Shown here: in pieces, positions 1-6,942 of the stretch
Layout: each line of letters starts with the position of its first letter
How positions within the stretch are numbered: position 1 is the stretch's first letter
Origin: Sphingomonas sp. UBA1000
GTDB lineage: Bacteria > Pseudomonadota > Alphaproteobacteria > Sphingomonadales > Sphingomonadaceae
DNA: 11,136 nt
Direction of reading: 5' to 3'
Assembly: GCA_002291855.1 (NCBI GenBank)
Contig: DBAW01000044.1
Coordinates: 1-11,136 of the forward strand
The notes under the pieces: generated by a model
The model's input: only the letters and a program-made list of their open reading frames with translations
The model's database searches: none
Told to the model about the DNA's origin: nothing
Translations under genes and position numbers: made by a program

Positions 1-1093
1 CCTCGCCCTCGCCGCCCTTCAGGAACAGCGGGAAGGCCGAGCCTGCGCCCGTGCAGTGCCGCTTGTAGATATCGGCCTGCCGGTCGCCTTCCAGAAAGCC
101 CAGATAGCCGACATGCTCGACCTTGGGATGGTCGCGCAGGAACGCGCACACCCGCGCCGCATTCTCGCCGGCCCGCGTCATCCGCAGCTCCAGCGTTTCA
201 AGGCTGCGCAGCAGCATCCATGCGGTGTTGGGATCGGTGATCGTGCCGATGGTGTTGCGCATCATGCGGATGGGATCGATCAGTGCCTTGCGGCCCAGCA
301 CGCCGCCCGCGACCAGATCGCTGTGCCCGCCGGCATATTTGGTCAGCGAATAGACGACCAGATCGGCCCCGTGCTTGAGCGGCTGGTGCCAGAGCGGGCC
401 CAGAAACGTGTTGTCGATGGCAATTGGCGGCGCATCCGGCCCGGTGCCGAAAATCGCATCGCGGCTGGCCCTGACCGCTTCGACATCGACCAGCGCATTG
501 GTCGGGTTGGCCGGGCTTTCCAGATAGATAAGGGCAACGCGGCCGGTTGCCGCCTTGCTCAGCACGGCGTCGATCTCGGCCCGCGTCGCGCCGGCCGGGA
601 AATCGAGGAAATGCACGCCGAACCGGCCGAGCACGCGGGCGATCAGCGTTTCGGTCGCCGCATAGAGCGGGCCGGAATGGACGATGGTGTCGCCGGGGCG
701 CACCATCGACAGGAACAGCGTGGCAATCGCCGACATGCCCGAGGAGAAGGTCAGCGCCTCTTCGGCGTCTTCCCACACGCTCAGCCGGTCTTCGAGGATT
801 TCCTGATTGGGACCGTTGAAGCGCGAATAGACCAGCCCTTCCGCGCCGCCCGGGCGCTTGCCGGTCACGCCCTCGAAATGGCGTTTGCCGGCGGCGGCAT
901 TCTCGAACACGAAGGTCGAGGTGAGGAAGATCGGCGGCTTGAGCGAGCCTTCCGACAGCATCGGGTCATAGCCATGGCCCATCATCAGCGTCGACGGCTT
1001 GAGCTTGCGGCCGTTGATTGTGTCGATTGGCGGCTTGGGCTTGCGGCGCGGCGTCGCGCCGGACAGTTCGGCTTCAGTTTCGGTGGCGGACAT
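1..1093 (-). CDS. Cystathionine gamma-synthase family PLP enzyme (partial, C-terminus beyond the left edge)
   Basis: The first 364 codons of a fold-type I, PLP-dependent Cys/Met metabolism enzyme (MetB/MetC/MetZ/methionine gamma-lyase superfamily); the rest lies off the window. Visible motifs: YSR at 89-91 (PLP phosphate contact from the neighbouring subunit in this family), SSGMSA at 117-122, a ring-stacking tyrosine at Y144 (PLYAATE), ESPANPTN at 192-199, IDNT with D227 to the pyridine nitrogen, and SLTKYAGGHSD with the Schiff-base lysine K252. About 30 basic, proline-rich residues precede the fold. ATG is chosen because GGAG (complement of 1103-1106) sits 9 bases upstream. The usual NPT after the YSR motif is replaced by NGPNQ, suggesting a side branch of the family. 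Substrate (cystathionine, O-acylhomoserine or methionine) cannot be decided. It lies 84 bases beyond pgeF on the same strand and may have its own promoter. The family is certain; the reaction is not. Confidence 0.93.
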   Translation of the reverse strand, partial: MSATETEAELSGATPRRKPKPPIDTINGRKLKPSTLMMGHGYDPMLSEGSLKPPIFLTSTFVFENAAAGKRHFEGVTGKRPGGAEGLVYSRFNGPNQEILEDRLSVWEDAEEALTFSSGMSAIATLFLSMVRPGDTIVHSGPLYAATETLIARVLGRFGVHFLDFPAGATRAEIDAVLSKAATGRVALIYLESPANPTNALVDVEAVRASRDAIFGTGPDAPPIAIDNTFLGPLWHQPLKHGADLVVYSLTKYAGGHSDLVAGGVLGRKALIDPIRMMRNTIGTITDPNTAWMLLRSLETLELRMTRAGENAARVCAFLRDHPKVEHVGYLGFLEGDRQADIYKRHCTGAGSAFPLFLKGGEGE

Positions 1094-1177
1094 GGGATTC
1101 GTCTCCAAGGCGGATGTCTGTTGTTGCCCGCGCTTTAGCCGGACAAAGCCCGGCTTGTCGAAGCCCAAGACAAACTT
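1094..1177 (-). promoter_or_regulatory. 84-base gap with two overlapping inverted repeats
   Basis: Intergenic gap between the pgeF stop and the start of the PLP enzyme. It holds two mutually exclusive hairpins: AGCCGG (1137-1142) with CCGGCT (1150-1155), 7-base loop; and GGCTT (1152-1156) with AAGCC (1161-1165), 4-base loop. Neither is followed by a T-run in the minus-strand direction, so a standard intrinsic terminator is not supported. The ribosome-binding site of the PLP enzyme lies at its left end. A promoter is likely here by spacing, but I cannot point to convincing -35/-10 boxes. Confidence 0.4.
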
Positions 1178-1993
1178 TCAGCCTGCCGCCCCGTCGGCCG
1201 CTCCATCCGCCAGCCCGATCAGCGCGATCTGGCGGCCATAATCGGGCGCGCCCTGATGGGTCGCGCGGCGGAAGCTGAAGAAACGCGCGTCATCGGCATA
1301 GGTGTCGAGGCCGAGTGCGGCGATGCGGCCAATCCCCGCCGCCGCCAGCCGCGCGACCAGATAGGCTTCAAGGTCGAACTGCATATGGCCGGGCCGGCCG
1401 CTGGCGAAAAACCGTTCGTTCGCCGGGTCTGCGGCCTCGAACCGGCGGGCGAAATCCTCGTCCACCTCATAAGAGGCGCGGGCGATGGTCGGGCCGATGG
1501 CGGCGACGATGCGTTCGGGGGCCGCGCCCAGCGCGACCATCGCCGCGACCGTGCGGTCGGTCACGCCGGCCAGCGCGCCTTTCCAGCCGGCATGTGCGGC
1601 CCCGATCACCCCGGCCGCCCGATCGGCGAGCAGCACCGGCGCGCAATCGGCGGTGACGATGCCGAGCAGCAGCCCCGGCCGGTCGGTCACCAGCGCATCG
1701 GCGCGCGGCCGCTCCGCCTCGTCCCATGGCCGCTCGACGCGCACGCAATCGGCGGAATGGATCTGATAGACCGACACGATCGGCGCGCCGGGCAGCACGG
1801 CGGCTGCCGCCCGCCGCCGGTTTTCCGCGACCGCCGCCGGATCGTCACCGGTGCCAAGCCCTGCATTCAGCCCCGCGACCGCGCCGGTCGACACGCCGCC
1901 CATGCGGCCGAAAAAGCCGTGCGGCACCGGCCCCAGCAGATCGGCGCGGATCGGCACGGGGCCGTGATCGGGGGAGGGGGCAGGGTGGGTCAT
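1178..1993 (-). CDS. pgeF: Peptidoglycan editing factor PgeF (laccase-domain/YfiH family)
   Basis: 271 residues, close to the family's usual length. PgeF proteins (YfiH, DUF152, once called polyphenol oxidases) are cytoplasmic metal enzymes that remove wrongly built peptidoglycan precursors with a non-alanine first residue; some homologues also act on purine nucleosides. The three metal ligands are visible: H79 (YQIHS), C117 (VTADCAPVLLAD) and H134 (AHAGWKGALAG). Other family blocks are GGVSTG at 32-37, GLNAGLGTGDD at 41-51, AIGPTI at 165-170 and FFSFRRATHQG at 238-248. The ATG shares its A with the TGA of the upstream acetyltransferase (TGATG), implying translational coupling; no strong ribosome-binding site is seen, which fits. 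Its place with lgt on one strand fits an envelope role. Confidence 0.96.
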   Translation of the reverse strand: MTHPAPSPDHGPVPIRADLLGPVPHGFFGRMGGVSTGAVAGLNAGLGTGDDPAAVAENRRRAAAAVLPGAPIVSVYQIHSADCVRVERPWDEAERPRADALVTDRPGLLLGIVTADCAPVLLADRAAGVIGAAHAGWKGALAGVTDRTVAAMVALGAAPERIVAAIGPTIARASYEVDEDFARRFEAADPANERFFASGRPGHMQFDLEAYLVARLAAAGIGRIAALGLDTYADDARFFSFRRATHQGAPDYGRQIALIGLADGAADGAAG

Positions 1994-2526
1994 CAGGCAA
2001 GATCCAGCTGATAGAGGCGGTCTTCATCCTCATGCGTGCCGACCATGAAGCTGTAGCGGCCGATATCGGCAAAGCCGTAGCGCCGGTAGAAACGCTGGGC
2101 GCGATGATTGTCGATGAACACCGACAGATAGAGGCGCGGTGCACCGGCGGCGCGGGCGGTGGCGATCGTCCAGTCCATCAGCGTCTGGGCGACGCCTTGC
2201 CCGTGCCAGGGCGACAGGATGTAGAGCTGGCGCAGCTCCATCGCGCGCGGATCGGCATCGGCGACCGGCAGGCTGCGCGGGCCGAGCTTGGCAAAGCCGA
2301 TGATCCGCGCGTCCCCCTCGCTGTCGGCCGCACAGGCGATGCGGAAGGTGAGCGCCGGATCATGCAGCTGGGCCGGGATGCCGGTCTCCGGCCCGAAGGC
2401 GGCGGTGCAGAAACTCTCCAGATCCTCGGGCCGGTAAAGATGCCCGAACGTCTCGACAAAGCTGTCGCGTGCCATCGCGGCCAGTTCCGGCCCGTCGGCG
2501 ACGGTCGGCGTGCGGTAGAGGATCAT
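1993..2526 (-). CDS. GNAT-family N-acetyltransferase
   Basis: 177 residues forming one GNAT domain, which moves an acetyl group from acetyl-CoA to an amine. Motif A is at about 97-117 (ELRQLYILSPWHGQGVAQ), where HGQGVA matches the Q/R-x-x-G-x-A pyrophosphate loop. Motif B is at about 140-152 (NHRAQRFYRRYGF), the usual helix and turn near the C-terminus. No signal peptide or membrane segment, so cytoplasmic. The ATG has GGAG (complement of 2535-2538) 8 bases upstream. It starts 16 bases after the methyltransferase stop and its own stop overlaps pgeF by one base, so it belongs to the lgt operon. The substrate cannot be read from sequence: a protein N-terminus or a small cell-wall amine are both possible. 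Confidence 0.92.
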   Translation of the reverse strand: MILYRTPTVADGPELAAMARDSFVETFGHLYRPEDLESFCTAAFGPETGIPAQLHDPALTFRIACAADSEGDARIIGFAKLGPRSLPVADADPRAMELRQLYILSPWHGQGVAQTLMDWTIATARAAGAPRLYLSVFIDNHRAQRFYRRYGFADIGRYSFMVGTHEDEDRLYQLDLA

Positions 2527-2542
2527 CGCGGCAGCTCCGCCA

Positions 2543-3592
2543 TCAAAATGCTTCGGGGTGTGGCCATGACGGCGCGGTCAGCGCCAGCGCCTTGAACAGC
2601 GTGCCCATCTGGTCGGGCGCGGTCAGCCGTGCATGGGCGGCGGCAATCTCGTCCGCGCGGGCGGGTTGGGCGGCGGCGAGCGCGGCTGCGCGTGCGCCGA
2701 TCCCCAGCCGGTCGAGCAGCGCGCCCTGATCCACCGGCCCGAACGCGCGCGCCCCCTCGGCCGTGGCGGCTTCGGCCAGGGTGGCGAAATCGACATGGGC
2801 GGTCAGGTCGCGCTCGCCCGGATCCTCGAACGGATTGGCATAGGCATGGGCCTTGAGCGCCTGCACCGTGTCGCCGATCGCCGGGCCTTCATAGCCATAA
2901 TCGACGATCAGCGCCGCGCCGCCCTGATCGGCCAGCCGCCGCGCCAGCCGCCGGGCGATGTTGACGCTGGCGGGCGAGGTTTCGATCACGCTGCCCGGCG
3001 GGGCATCGGCCAGCGGGGCGGGGATCAGCCCGTCAAGCGGCGGCCCGCCCGCGACCGGCACGAACAGCGGATGCGCCCAGGCCACCCGCCGCTCGCGCCA
3101 GCCCGCCGCGGTGCGGATCAGCTGGCGCACCGGCAGCGCATCGAAAAACTCGTTGGCGACGATCAGCAGCGGCCGGTCGGCGGGCAGGGCGTCGACATCG
3201 TCATGCACGGTTGCGCCCGGCACCCGTGCCCGCTGTTCTGCCGCCAGCACCGGGCTGGTTTCGACGAAATGGACGGGCGGGGTCAGCCCGGCGCGTGCCA
3301 TCGCGCGCAGCGCATCGGCGGCCAGCGTCCCGCGCCCGGGGCCGAGTTCGACATAATGCACGTCGGGCCGGCCCGCCCGGTGCCACAGATCGGCGCACCA
3401 CAGGCCGATCAGCTCGCCGAACATCTGGCTGATTTCGGGCGCGGTGGTGAAATCGCCGGCCGCGCCCAGCGGATCGCGGGTCGCGTAGTAATAGCGGTTG
3501 GCAGCGGCCATGAAGTCGGCAACCGGGATCGGGCCATTGACCGCGATCGCCGCCGCAATCGCATCCGCGCAGGTCAGGGGGCTTGTGGACAC
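2543..3592 (-). CDS. Class I SAM-dependent methyltransferase, MidA/NDUFAF7-like (DUF185)
   Basis: 349 residues with the layout of the MidA/NDUFAF7 family. The mitochondrial member NDUFAF7 methylates an arginine of a complex I subunit (NDUFS2) during assembly; bacterial members are little studied. Visible blocks: YYATRDPLGAAGDFTTAPEI around 35-54 and SQMFGELIG at 55-63 (family signature), VELGPGRGTL at 81-90 (SAM-binding motif I), VETS at 110-113 (acidic end of strand 2) and NEFFDALPVRQ at 147-157. The start is GTG, preceded on the minus strand by AGGGGG about 5 bases away; the next ATG would delete part of the signature. It follows lgt after 55 bases and precedes the acetyltransferase by 16. 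By homology it may act on a respiratory complex I subunit, but that target is inference. Confidence 0.93.
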   Translation of the reverse strand: MSTSPLTCADAIAAAIAVNGPIPVADFMAAANRYYYATRDPLGAAGDFTTAPEISQMFGELIGLWCADLWHRAGRPDVHYVELGPGRGTLAADALRAMARAGLTPPVHFVETSPVLAAEQRARVPGATVHDDVDALPADRPLLIVANEFFDALPVRQLIRTAAGWRERRVAWAHPLFVPVAGGPPLDGLIPAPLADAPPGSVIETSPASVNIARRLARRLADQGGAALIVDYGYEGPAIGDTVQALKAHAYANPFEDPGERDLTAHVDFATLAEAATAEGARAFGPVDQGALLDRLGIGARAAALAAAQPARADEIAAAHARLTAPDQMGTLFKALALTAPSWPHPEAF

Positions 3593-3604
3593 AAACGCCC
3601 CCTA

Positions 3605-3638
3605 GACCGGCAAACCCCGGAAAGTCGAGCCGCCGGTC
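3605..3638. promoter_or_regulatory. Inverted repeat between lgt and the methyltransferase gene
   Basis: A perfect 7-bp inverted repeat, GACCGGC (3605-3611) and GCCGGTC (3632-3638), with a 20-base loop, fills most of the 55-base gap after the lgt stop. No T-run follows on the minus strand, so it does not look like a standard terminator. It could be an RNA-processing or partial-termination element inside the operon, or chance in GC-rich DNA. Confidence 0.35.
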
Positions 3639-3647
3639 GGCCGCAGA

Positions 3648-4511
3648 TCAGGCGCCGGCTGCGGTGCCGCCGTTCATCCCGTCCTTCATGCCGCGGCGGC
3701 GCAGTGCGGTCAGCACCAGATAAAGGCCGATCGCGATCATCGGCACCGACAGCGTCTGCCCCATCGTCATCCCCCAGGGCAGGTTTTCCAGCCCCTGATC
3801 GGGCTGGCGCACCCGTTCGAGCGCGGTGCGCGCCAGCGCATAGCCGAGCAGGAAGCAGCCGGCGATCAGCCCCGGCCGGTGGCGCGCGCCGGTTTTCCAA
3901 AACAGCCACCACAGCAGCGCGAACAGCGCCAGCCCCTCGAGCCCGGCCTCGTACAACTGGCTCGGGTGGCGCGGCTCCGGCCCGGCGCGGGGGAAGATGA
4001 TCGCCCAGGCGACATCGGTCGGCCGGCCCCACAGCTCGCCATTCACGAAGTTCGCCAGCCGTCCGAAGAACAGGCCGAAGGGCACGCACATCGCGACATA
4101 ATCGAACGTGCCTCGAAAGCTCAGCCCGGCGCTGCGCAGATACAGCGTCACGGCGACGATCACCCCGATCAGCCCGCCATGGAACGACATGCCGCCTTCC
4201 CACAGCTTGAGCACGTCGATCGGGTTGGACAGGATTTCGGGCCGGTAGAACAGCACATAGCCAAGCCGCCCGCCAAGGATGATGCCCAGCGTGACATAGA
4301 AGACCAGATCATCGGCATGGCGGCGGGCCATCGGCGCGCCCGGTTCGCGCAACAGCCGGAGCAGATACCACCAGCCGAGCATGATGCCCGCGATATAGGC
4401 GAGCGAATACCATTTGATCGTGAAGAACCCCAGATCGACCGCCACCGGATCAAGGCCGAGCGAATCGAAGTTGAGATACGCGCCGGAAGCGGCAAGAAGA
4501 TGCAGGATCAA
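3648..4511 (-). CDS. lgt: Prolipoprotein diacylglyceryl transferase Lgt
   Basis: 287 residues, the usual Lgt length. This inner-membrane enzyme moves diacylglycerol from phosphatidylglycerol to the lipobox cysteine of prelipoproteins, the first step of lipoprotein maturation. Visible features: KWYSLAYIAGIMLGWWYLL near the N-terminus, GGRLGYVLFY, WEGGMSFHGGLIG with the conserved His-Gly-Gly, the Lgt signature GRLANFVNGELWGRPTDV, and HPSQLYEAGLEG. Several hydrophobic segments span the membrane. The open frame continues far upstream through the opposite strand of the next gene, but nothing there resembles Lgt. I choose TTG at 4511 because GGGG (complement of 4518-4521) lies 6 bases before it and the resulting MILHLLAAS N-terminus fits. 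It appears to lead the methyltransferase, acetyltransferase and pgeF operon, and would process the lipoprotein encoded at 6293-6928. Confidence 0.96.
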   Translation of the reverse strand: MILHLLAASGAYLNFDSLGLDPVAVDLGFFTIKWYSLAYIAGIMLGWWYLLRLLREPGAPMARRHADDLVFYVTLGIILGGRLGYVLFYRPEILSNPIDVLKLWEGGMSFHGGLIGVIVAVTLYLRSAGLSFRGTFDYVAMCVPFGLFFGRLANFVNGELWGRPTDVAWAIIFPRAGPEPRHPSQLYEAGLEGLALFALLWWLFWKTGARHRPGLIAGCFLLGYALARTALERVRQPDQGLENLPWGMTMGQTLSVPMIAIGLYLVLTALRRRGMKDGMNGGTAAGA

Positions 4512-4589
4512 GGCTTTCCCCGAACGGTTTGCGCCTTCATAGTGAGACGTCCGAGAAAGCCCAACGAGAAAGAGGAGAGAGACAGAGAT
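4512..4589. promoter_or_regulatory. Divergent intergenic region between lgt and the acyl-CoA synthetase gene
   Basis: 78 bases between two diverging start codons, so promoters for both directions should lie here or just inside the genes. It contains a 7-bp inverted repeat, GGCTTTC (4512-4518) and GAAAGCC (4555-4561), and at its right end an AGGAG ribosome-binding site (4573-4577) for the synthetase. I do not see a convincing -35/-10 pair. The purine-rich stretch 4565-4588 is unlike the surrounding GC-rich DNA. Confidence 0.5.
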
Positions 4590-6296
4590 ATGGCGTCCGT
4601 GCTCGACACCCGCATCGACCAGATCATGGCGGCCCTGACCGGGGAGGGCGGGATGCTGCCCGTCGGCCGGCACGACAAGGACGGCCTGTCCTATCCGGTG
4701 ATCCTGTCCGCGCCGCCCGCGCTGCCGCATTATTTCGCGCATTTCTGCGCCCAGCATGGCGACAAGGATTTTCTCGTCTGCGGCGATGAACGGCTGAGCT
4801 TCACCCAGGTCTATACCCATGCGCGGACCGTCGCCGGCGCGCTGGTCGCCGGCTGGGGCGTCAAGCCCGGCGATCATGTCGGCATCGCCGCGCGCAACGC
4901 GCCGGCCTGGATCATCCTTTACATGGGCGTGCTGATGGCGGGCGGCGTCGCCACTCTGCTCAACGGCTGGTGGCAGGGGCCCGAGCTCGCCCATGCGCTC
5001 AAAGACAGCGACACCGGGCTGGTGCTCGCCGATCCGCCGCGCGCCCGCCGGCTCGAGGGTCAGGATCATGGCGCGCGCATCGTCACCGTCGATGTCGGCC
5101 TGCCGATCGCGGACGCGCTGGCGCCGCTGCTCGCGGCCGGCGGCGGGGCGGAGACGCCGCTGCCTGAGATCAGCGGCGATGATATCGCGACCATCCTGTT
5201 CACCTCCGGCTCGACCGGCCAGTCCAAGGGCGCGATCTCGACCCACCGGTCGGTCGTGCAGGCGGTGTTCAACTATCTCGCCCAGACGCTGATGTCGCTC
5301 AACCTGATGATGCAGGATGGTCAGGCCCCGACCGTGCAGCCGGCGACTTTGCTCAACGTGCCGCTGTTCCATGTCACCGCCGAAGTGCCGGTGATGCTGC
5401 AAAGCTTCGCCATGGGCCGCAAGCTCGTGATCATGGCGAAATGGGACGCCGAAGAGGCGATGCGCCTGATCGAGCGTGAGAAAGTGACCTATTTCGTCGG
5501 CGTGCCGCTGATGAGCTATGAAATCCTGACCCATCCGAACCGCGGCGAATATGATCTGTCGTCGGTGATGGACATGGCAGCCGGCGGCGCGCCGCGCCCG
5601 GTCGAGCATGTCAAGCGGATCAATGACGAGATGGGCGGGGCCAAGCCGCTGATCGGCTATGGCCTCACCGAAACCAACGGCGTGGGCTGCGGCAATTTCC
5701 GCGACAATTACCTCGCCAAGCCGAACAGCACCGGTCGCGCGTCCTTCCCGCTCGTCGAACTGGCGATCATGGACGATGCCGGCCAGCCCCAGCCCCAGGG
5801 CGCGCGCGGCGAAGTGTGCATCCGCTCGATCTGCAACTTCGAGGGCTATTACAAAAACCCCGAGGCGACGGCCGCCGCCTTCACCGCCGACCGTTTCTTC
5901 CGCACCGGCGATATCGGCTATCTGGACGAGGACGGCTATCTGTTCATCGTCGACCGCAAGAAGGACATCATCATCCGCGGCGGCGAGAATATCAGCTGCC
6001 AGGAGGTCGAGGCCGCGATCTACGAGCATAAGGGCGTGGCCGAGGCGGCGGTGTTTGCGCTGCCTGATCCGCGCTTCGGCGAAGTGCCGGGGGCGGTCGT
6101 CTATCCCCGCGCCGGCGAGGCGCTGACCGCCGAGGTGCTGACCGCGTTTCTGGAACCCCGGCTGGCGGCGTTCGAGATCCCGGCGCGCATCTGGATCGTC
6201 TCTGAACCGCTGCCCAAGCTTGGCACCGAAAAGATCGACAAAGTGAGCATCCGCGCCCATTTCCGTGCCGAGGTCGCGCGGAGCGCAGCGGCGTGA
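4590..6296 (+). CDS. Acyl-CoA synthetase-like AMP-forming ligase (class I adenylate-forming)
   Basis: 568 residues. Such enzymes activate a carboxylic acid with ATP to an acyl-adenylate and transfer it to coenzyme A. Core motifs are complete: P-loop TSGSTGQSKG at 205-214, YGLTET at 357-362, RTGDIGYLDEDGY at 438-450 with D441 to the ribose, VDRKKD at 454-459, GGENIS at 464-469 at the hinge, and GTEKIDK at 545-551 with the catalytic lysine at K548. PLFHVTAE at 258-265 matches the FadD-like family. No signal peptide or membrane segment. ATG is preceded by AGGAG at 4573-4577, with a rather long 12-base spacer. It is divergent from lgt and overlaps the following lipoprotein gene by 4 bases. Medium- or long-chain fatty acids or aromatic acids are possible substrates; sequence does not decide. 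Confidence 0.94.
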   Translation: MASVLDTRIDQIMAALTGEGGMLPVGRHDKDGLSYPVILSAPPALPHYFAHFCAQHGDKDFLVCGDERLSFTQVYTHARTVAGALVAGWGVKPGDHVGIAARNAPAWIILYMGVLMAGGVATLLNGWWQGPELAHALKDSDTGLVLADPPRARRLEGQDHGARIVTVDVGLPIADALAPLLAAGGGAETPLPEISGDDIATILFTSGSTGQSKGAISTHRSVVQAVFNYLAQTLMSLNLMMQDGQAPTVQPATLLNVPLFHVTAEVPVMLQSFAMGRKLVIMAKWDAEEAMRLIEREKVTYFVGVPLMSYEILTHPNRGEYDLSSVMDMAAGGAPRPVEHVKRINDEMGGAKPLIGYGLTETNGVGCGNFRDNYLAKPNSTGRASFPLVELAIMDDAGQPQPQGARGEVCIRSICNFEGYYKNPEATAAAFTADRFFRTGDIGYLDEDGYLFIVDRKKDIIIRGGENISCQEVEAAIYEHKGVAEAAVFALPDPRFGEVPGAVVYPRAGEALTAEVLTAFLEPRLAAFEIPARIWIVSEPLPKLGTEKIDKVSIRAHFRAEVARSAAA

Positions 6297-6928
6297 GGCA
6301 GGTAGCGGTAATGCTGGTGGCGGCGTTGCTCGCCGCCGGCTGCGCCGCGCCCGATGGCGAGCGCGCGGGCAATCAAAGCAGCGCCAGCATGAACAGCGGT
6401 GGCACGGCGGGCGCGCCAGCCCCCGCTGTGCCCATCCCGGCCGCCGCTTTGGTCGGGCGCTGGCGCAGCGAAGCGCCGGCGGTGTTTGCCGGCGAGGGCT
6501 ATCGCACCGAAACCAGCGGCGGCGAGACCGAATATCGCGCCGATGGCAGCCTGAGCTATCGCGCGCGGCTGGCGATTTCGGGCGACCGGCTGCCGGCCGG
6601 CGGCCTGCCGTTCCTGCTGAGCGCAACCGGCGAGTGGCGGCTGGCAGAGGGGATTTTGACCGAAAGGCTGCGCCGCATCGACATCGCCCCTGCCGCGCCC
6701 AACCCGACGCTTGCCCGGCTGGCTGCCGACCTTGCCCGCGACCTCGCCGCGCGGCCGGCCTCAAGCGCCGATCTGGTCACGCTGGCTGGCGGGCGGATGA
6801 CGCTGCGCGACCGCGCGACCGGCCGGGTGGCTGCCTATGTCCGCGCCGATGCGGCGATGAGCGAGCAGCCGATGAGCGGGCAGGCGATCAGCGGGCAGGG
6901 AACGACCGGATCGGCGGGGGGCGGGTGA
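6293..6928 (+). CDS. Small putative lipoprotein of unknown function
   Basis: 211 residues; I do not recognise the family. GTG overlaps the synthetase stop as GTGA, so it is probably translated by coupling. The N-terminus is a short lipoprotein signal: one arginine, a hydrophobic stretch VAVMLVAALLAA, then GC with the lipid-bearing cysteine at C17. The box is AAGC with leucine one place earlier than usual, a tolerated variant. Alanine after the cysteine argues for outer-membrane sorting. Residues 18-50 are a Gly/Ser/Ala/Pro linker. The body starts with LVGRWRSE at 53-60 and has alternating polar-hydrophobic stretches (YRADGSLSYRARLAI), suggesting beta strands, then an alanine/arginine-rich helix at about 138-155. 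The C-terminus carries three pentapeptide repeats of the form [AP][MI]S[EG]Q at 188-202 and ends in glycines. An ATG 18 bases later would leave too short a signal. Confidence 0.82.
   Translation: MRQVAVMLVAALLAAGCAAPDGERAGNQSSASMNSGGTAGAPAPAVPIPAAALVGRWRSEAPAVFAGEGYRTETSGGETEYRADGSLSYRARLAISGDRLPAGGLPFLLSATGEWRLAEGILTERLRRIDIAPAAPNPTLARLAADLARDLAARPASSADLVTLAGGRMTLRDRATGRVAAYVRADAAMSEQPMSGQAISGQGTTGSAGGG
6854..6898 (+). repeat. Three tandem 15-bp repeats inside the lipoprotein gene
   Basis: Units at 6854-6868, 6869-6883 and 6884-6898 are 15 bp each (GCGATGAGCGAGCAG and close variants, two to three differences between units). They encode AMSEQ, PMSGQ and AISGQ. The in-frame unit length means copy-number change would not break the reading frame. 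The repeat lies in the likely disordered tail. Confidence 0.85.
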
Positions 6929-6942
6929 CCGGCCGCTTGCCG

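Noticed and set aside
1137..1165. Intrinsic terminator after pgeF.
   Set aside because: Stems are short and no T-run follows in the minus-strand direction.
1178..1993. Multicopper oxidase or laccase.
   Set aside because: The His/Cys/His ligands and the AHAGWKG block belong to the YfiH/PgeF family; multicopper oxidase copper-binding motifs are absent.
2633..4000. 455-codon plus-strand open frame, and similar ones at 56-1138, 1256-2011 and 1726-2595.
   Set aside because: They run antisense to the methyltransferase, lgt, the PLP enzyme, pgeF and the acetyltransferase; their translations look like codon-bias shadows without any domain.
4512..6764. The lgt reading frame stays open for about 750 more codons on the minus strand, giving an apparent 1038-residue protein.
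   Set aside because: This stretch is antisense to the acyl-CoA synthetase and part of the lipoprotein gene, both clearly real. The translation is rich in Arg, His and Gly and shows no domain; it is a GC-bias shadow. Lgt similarity begins only near 4511.
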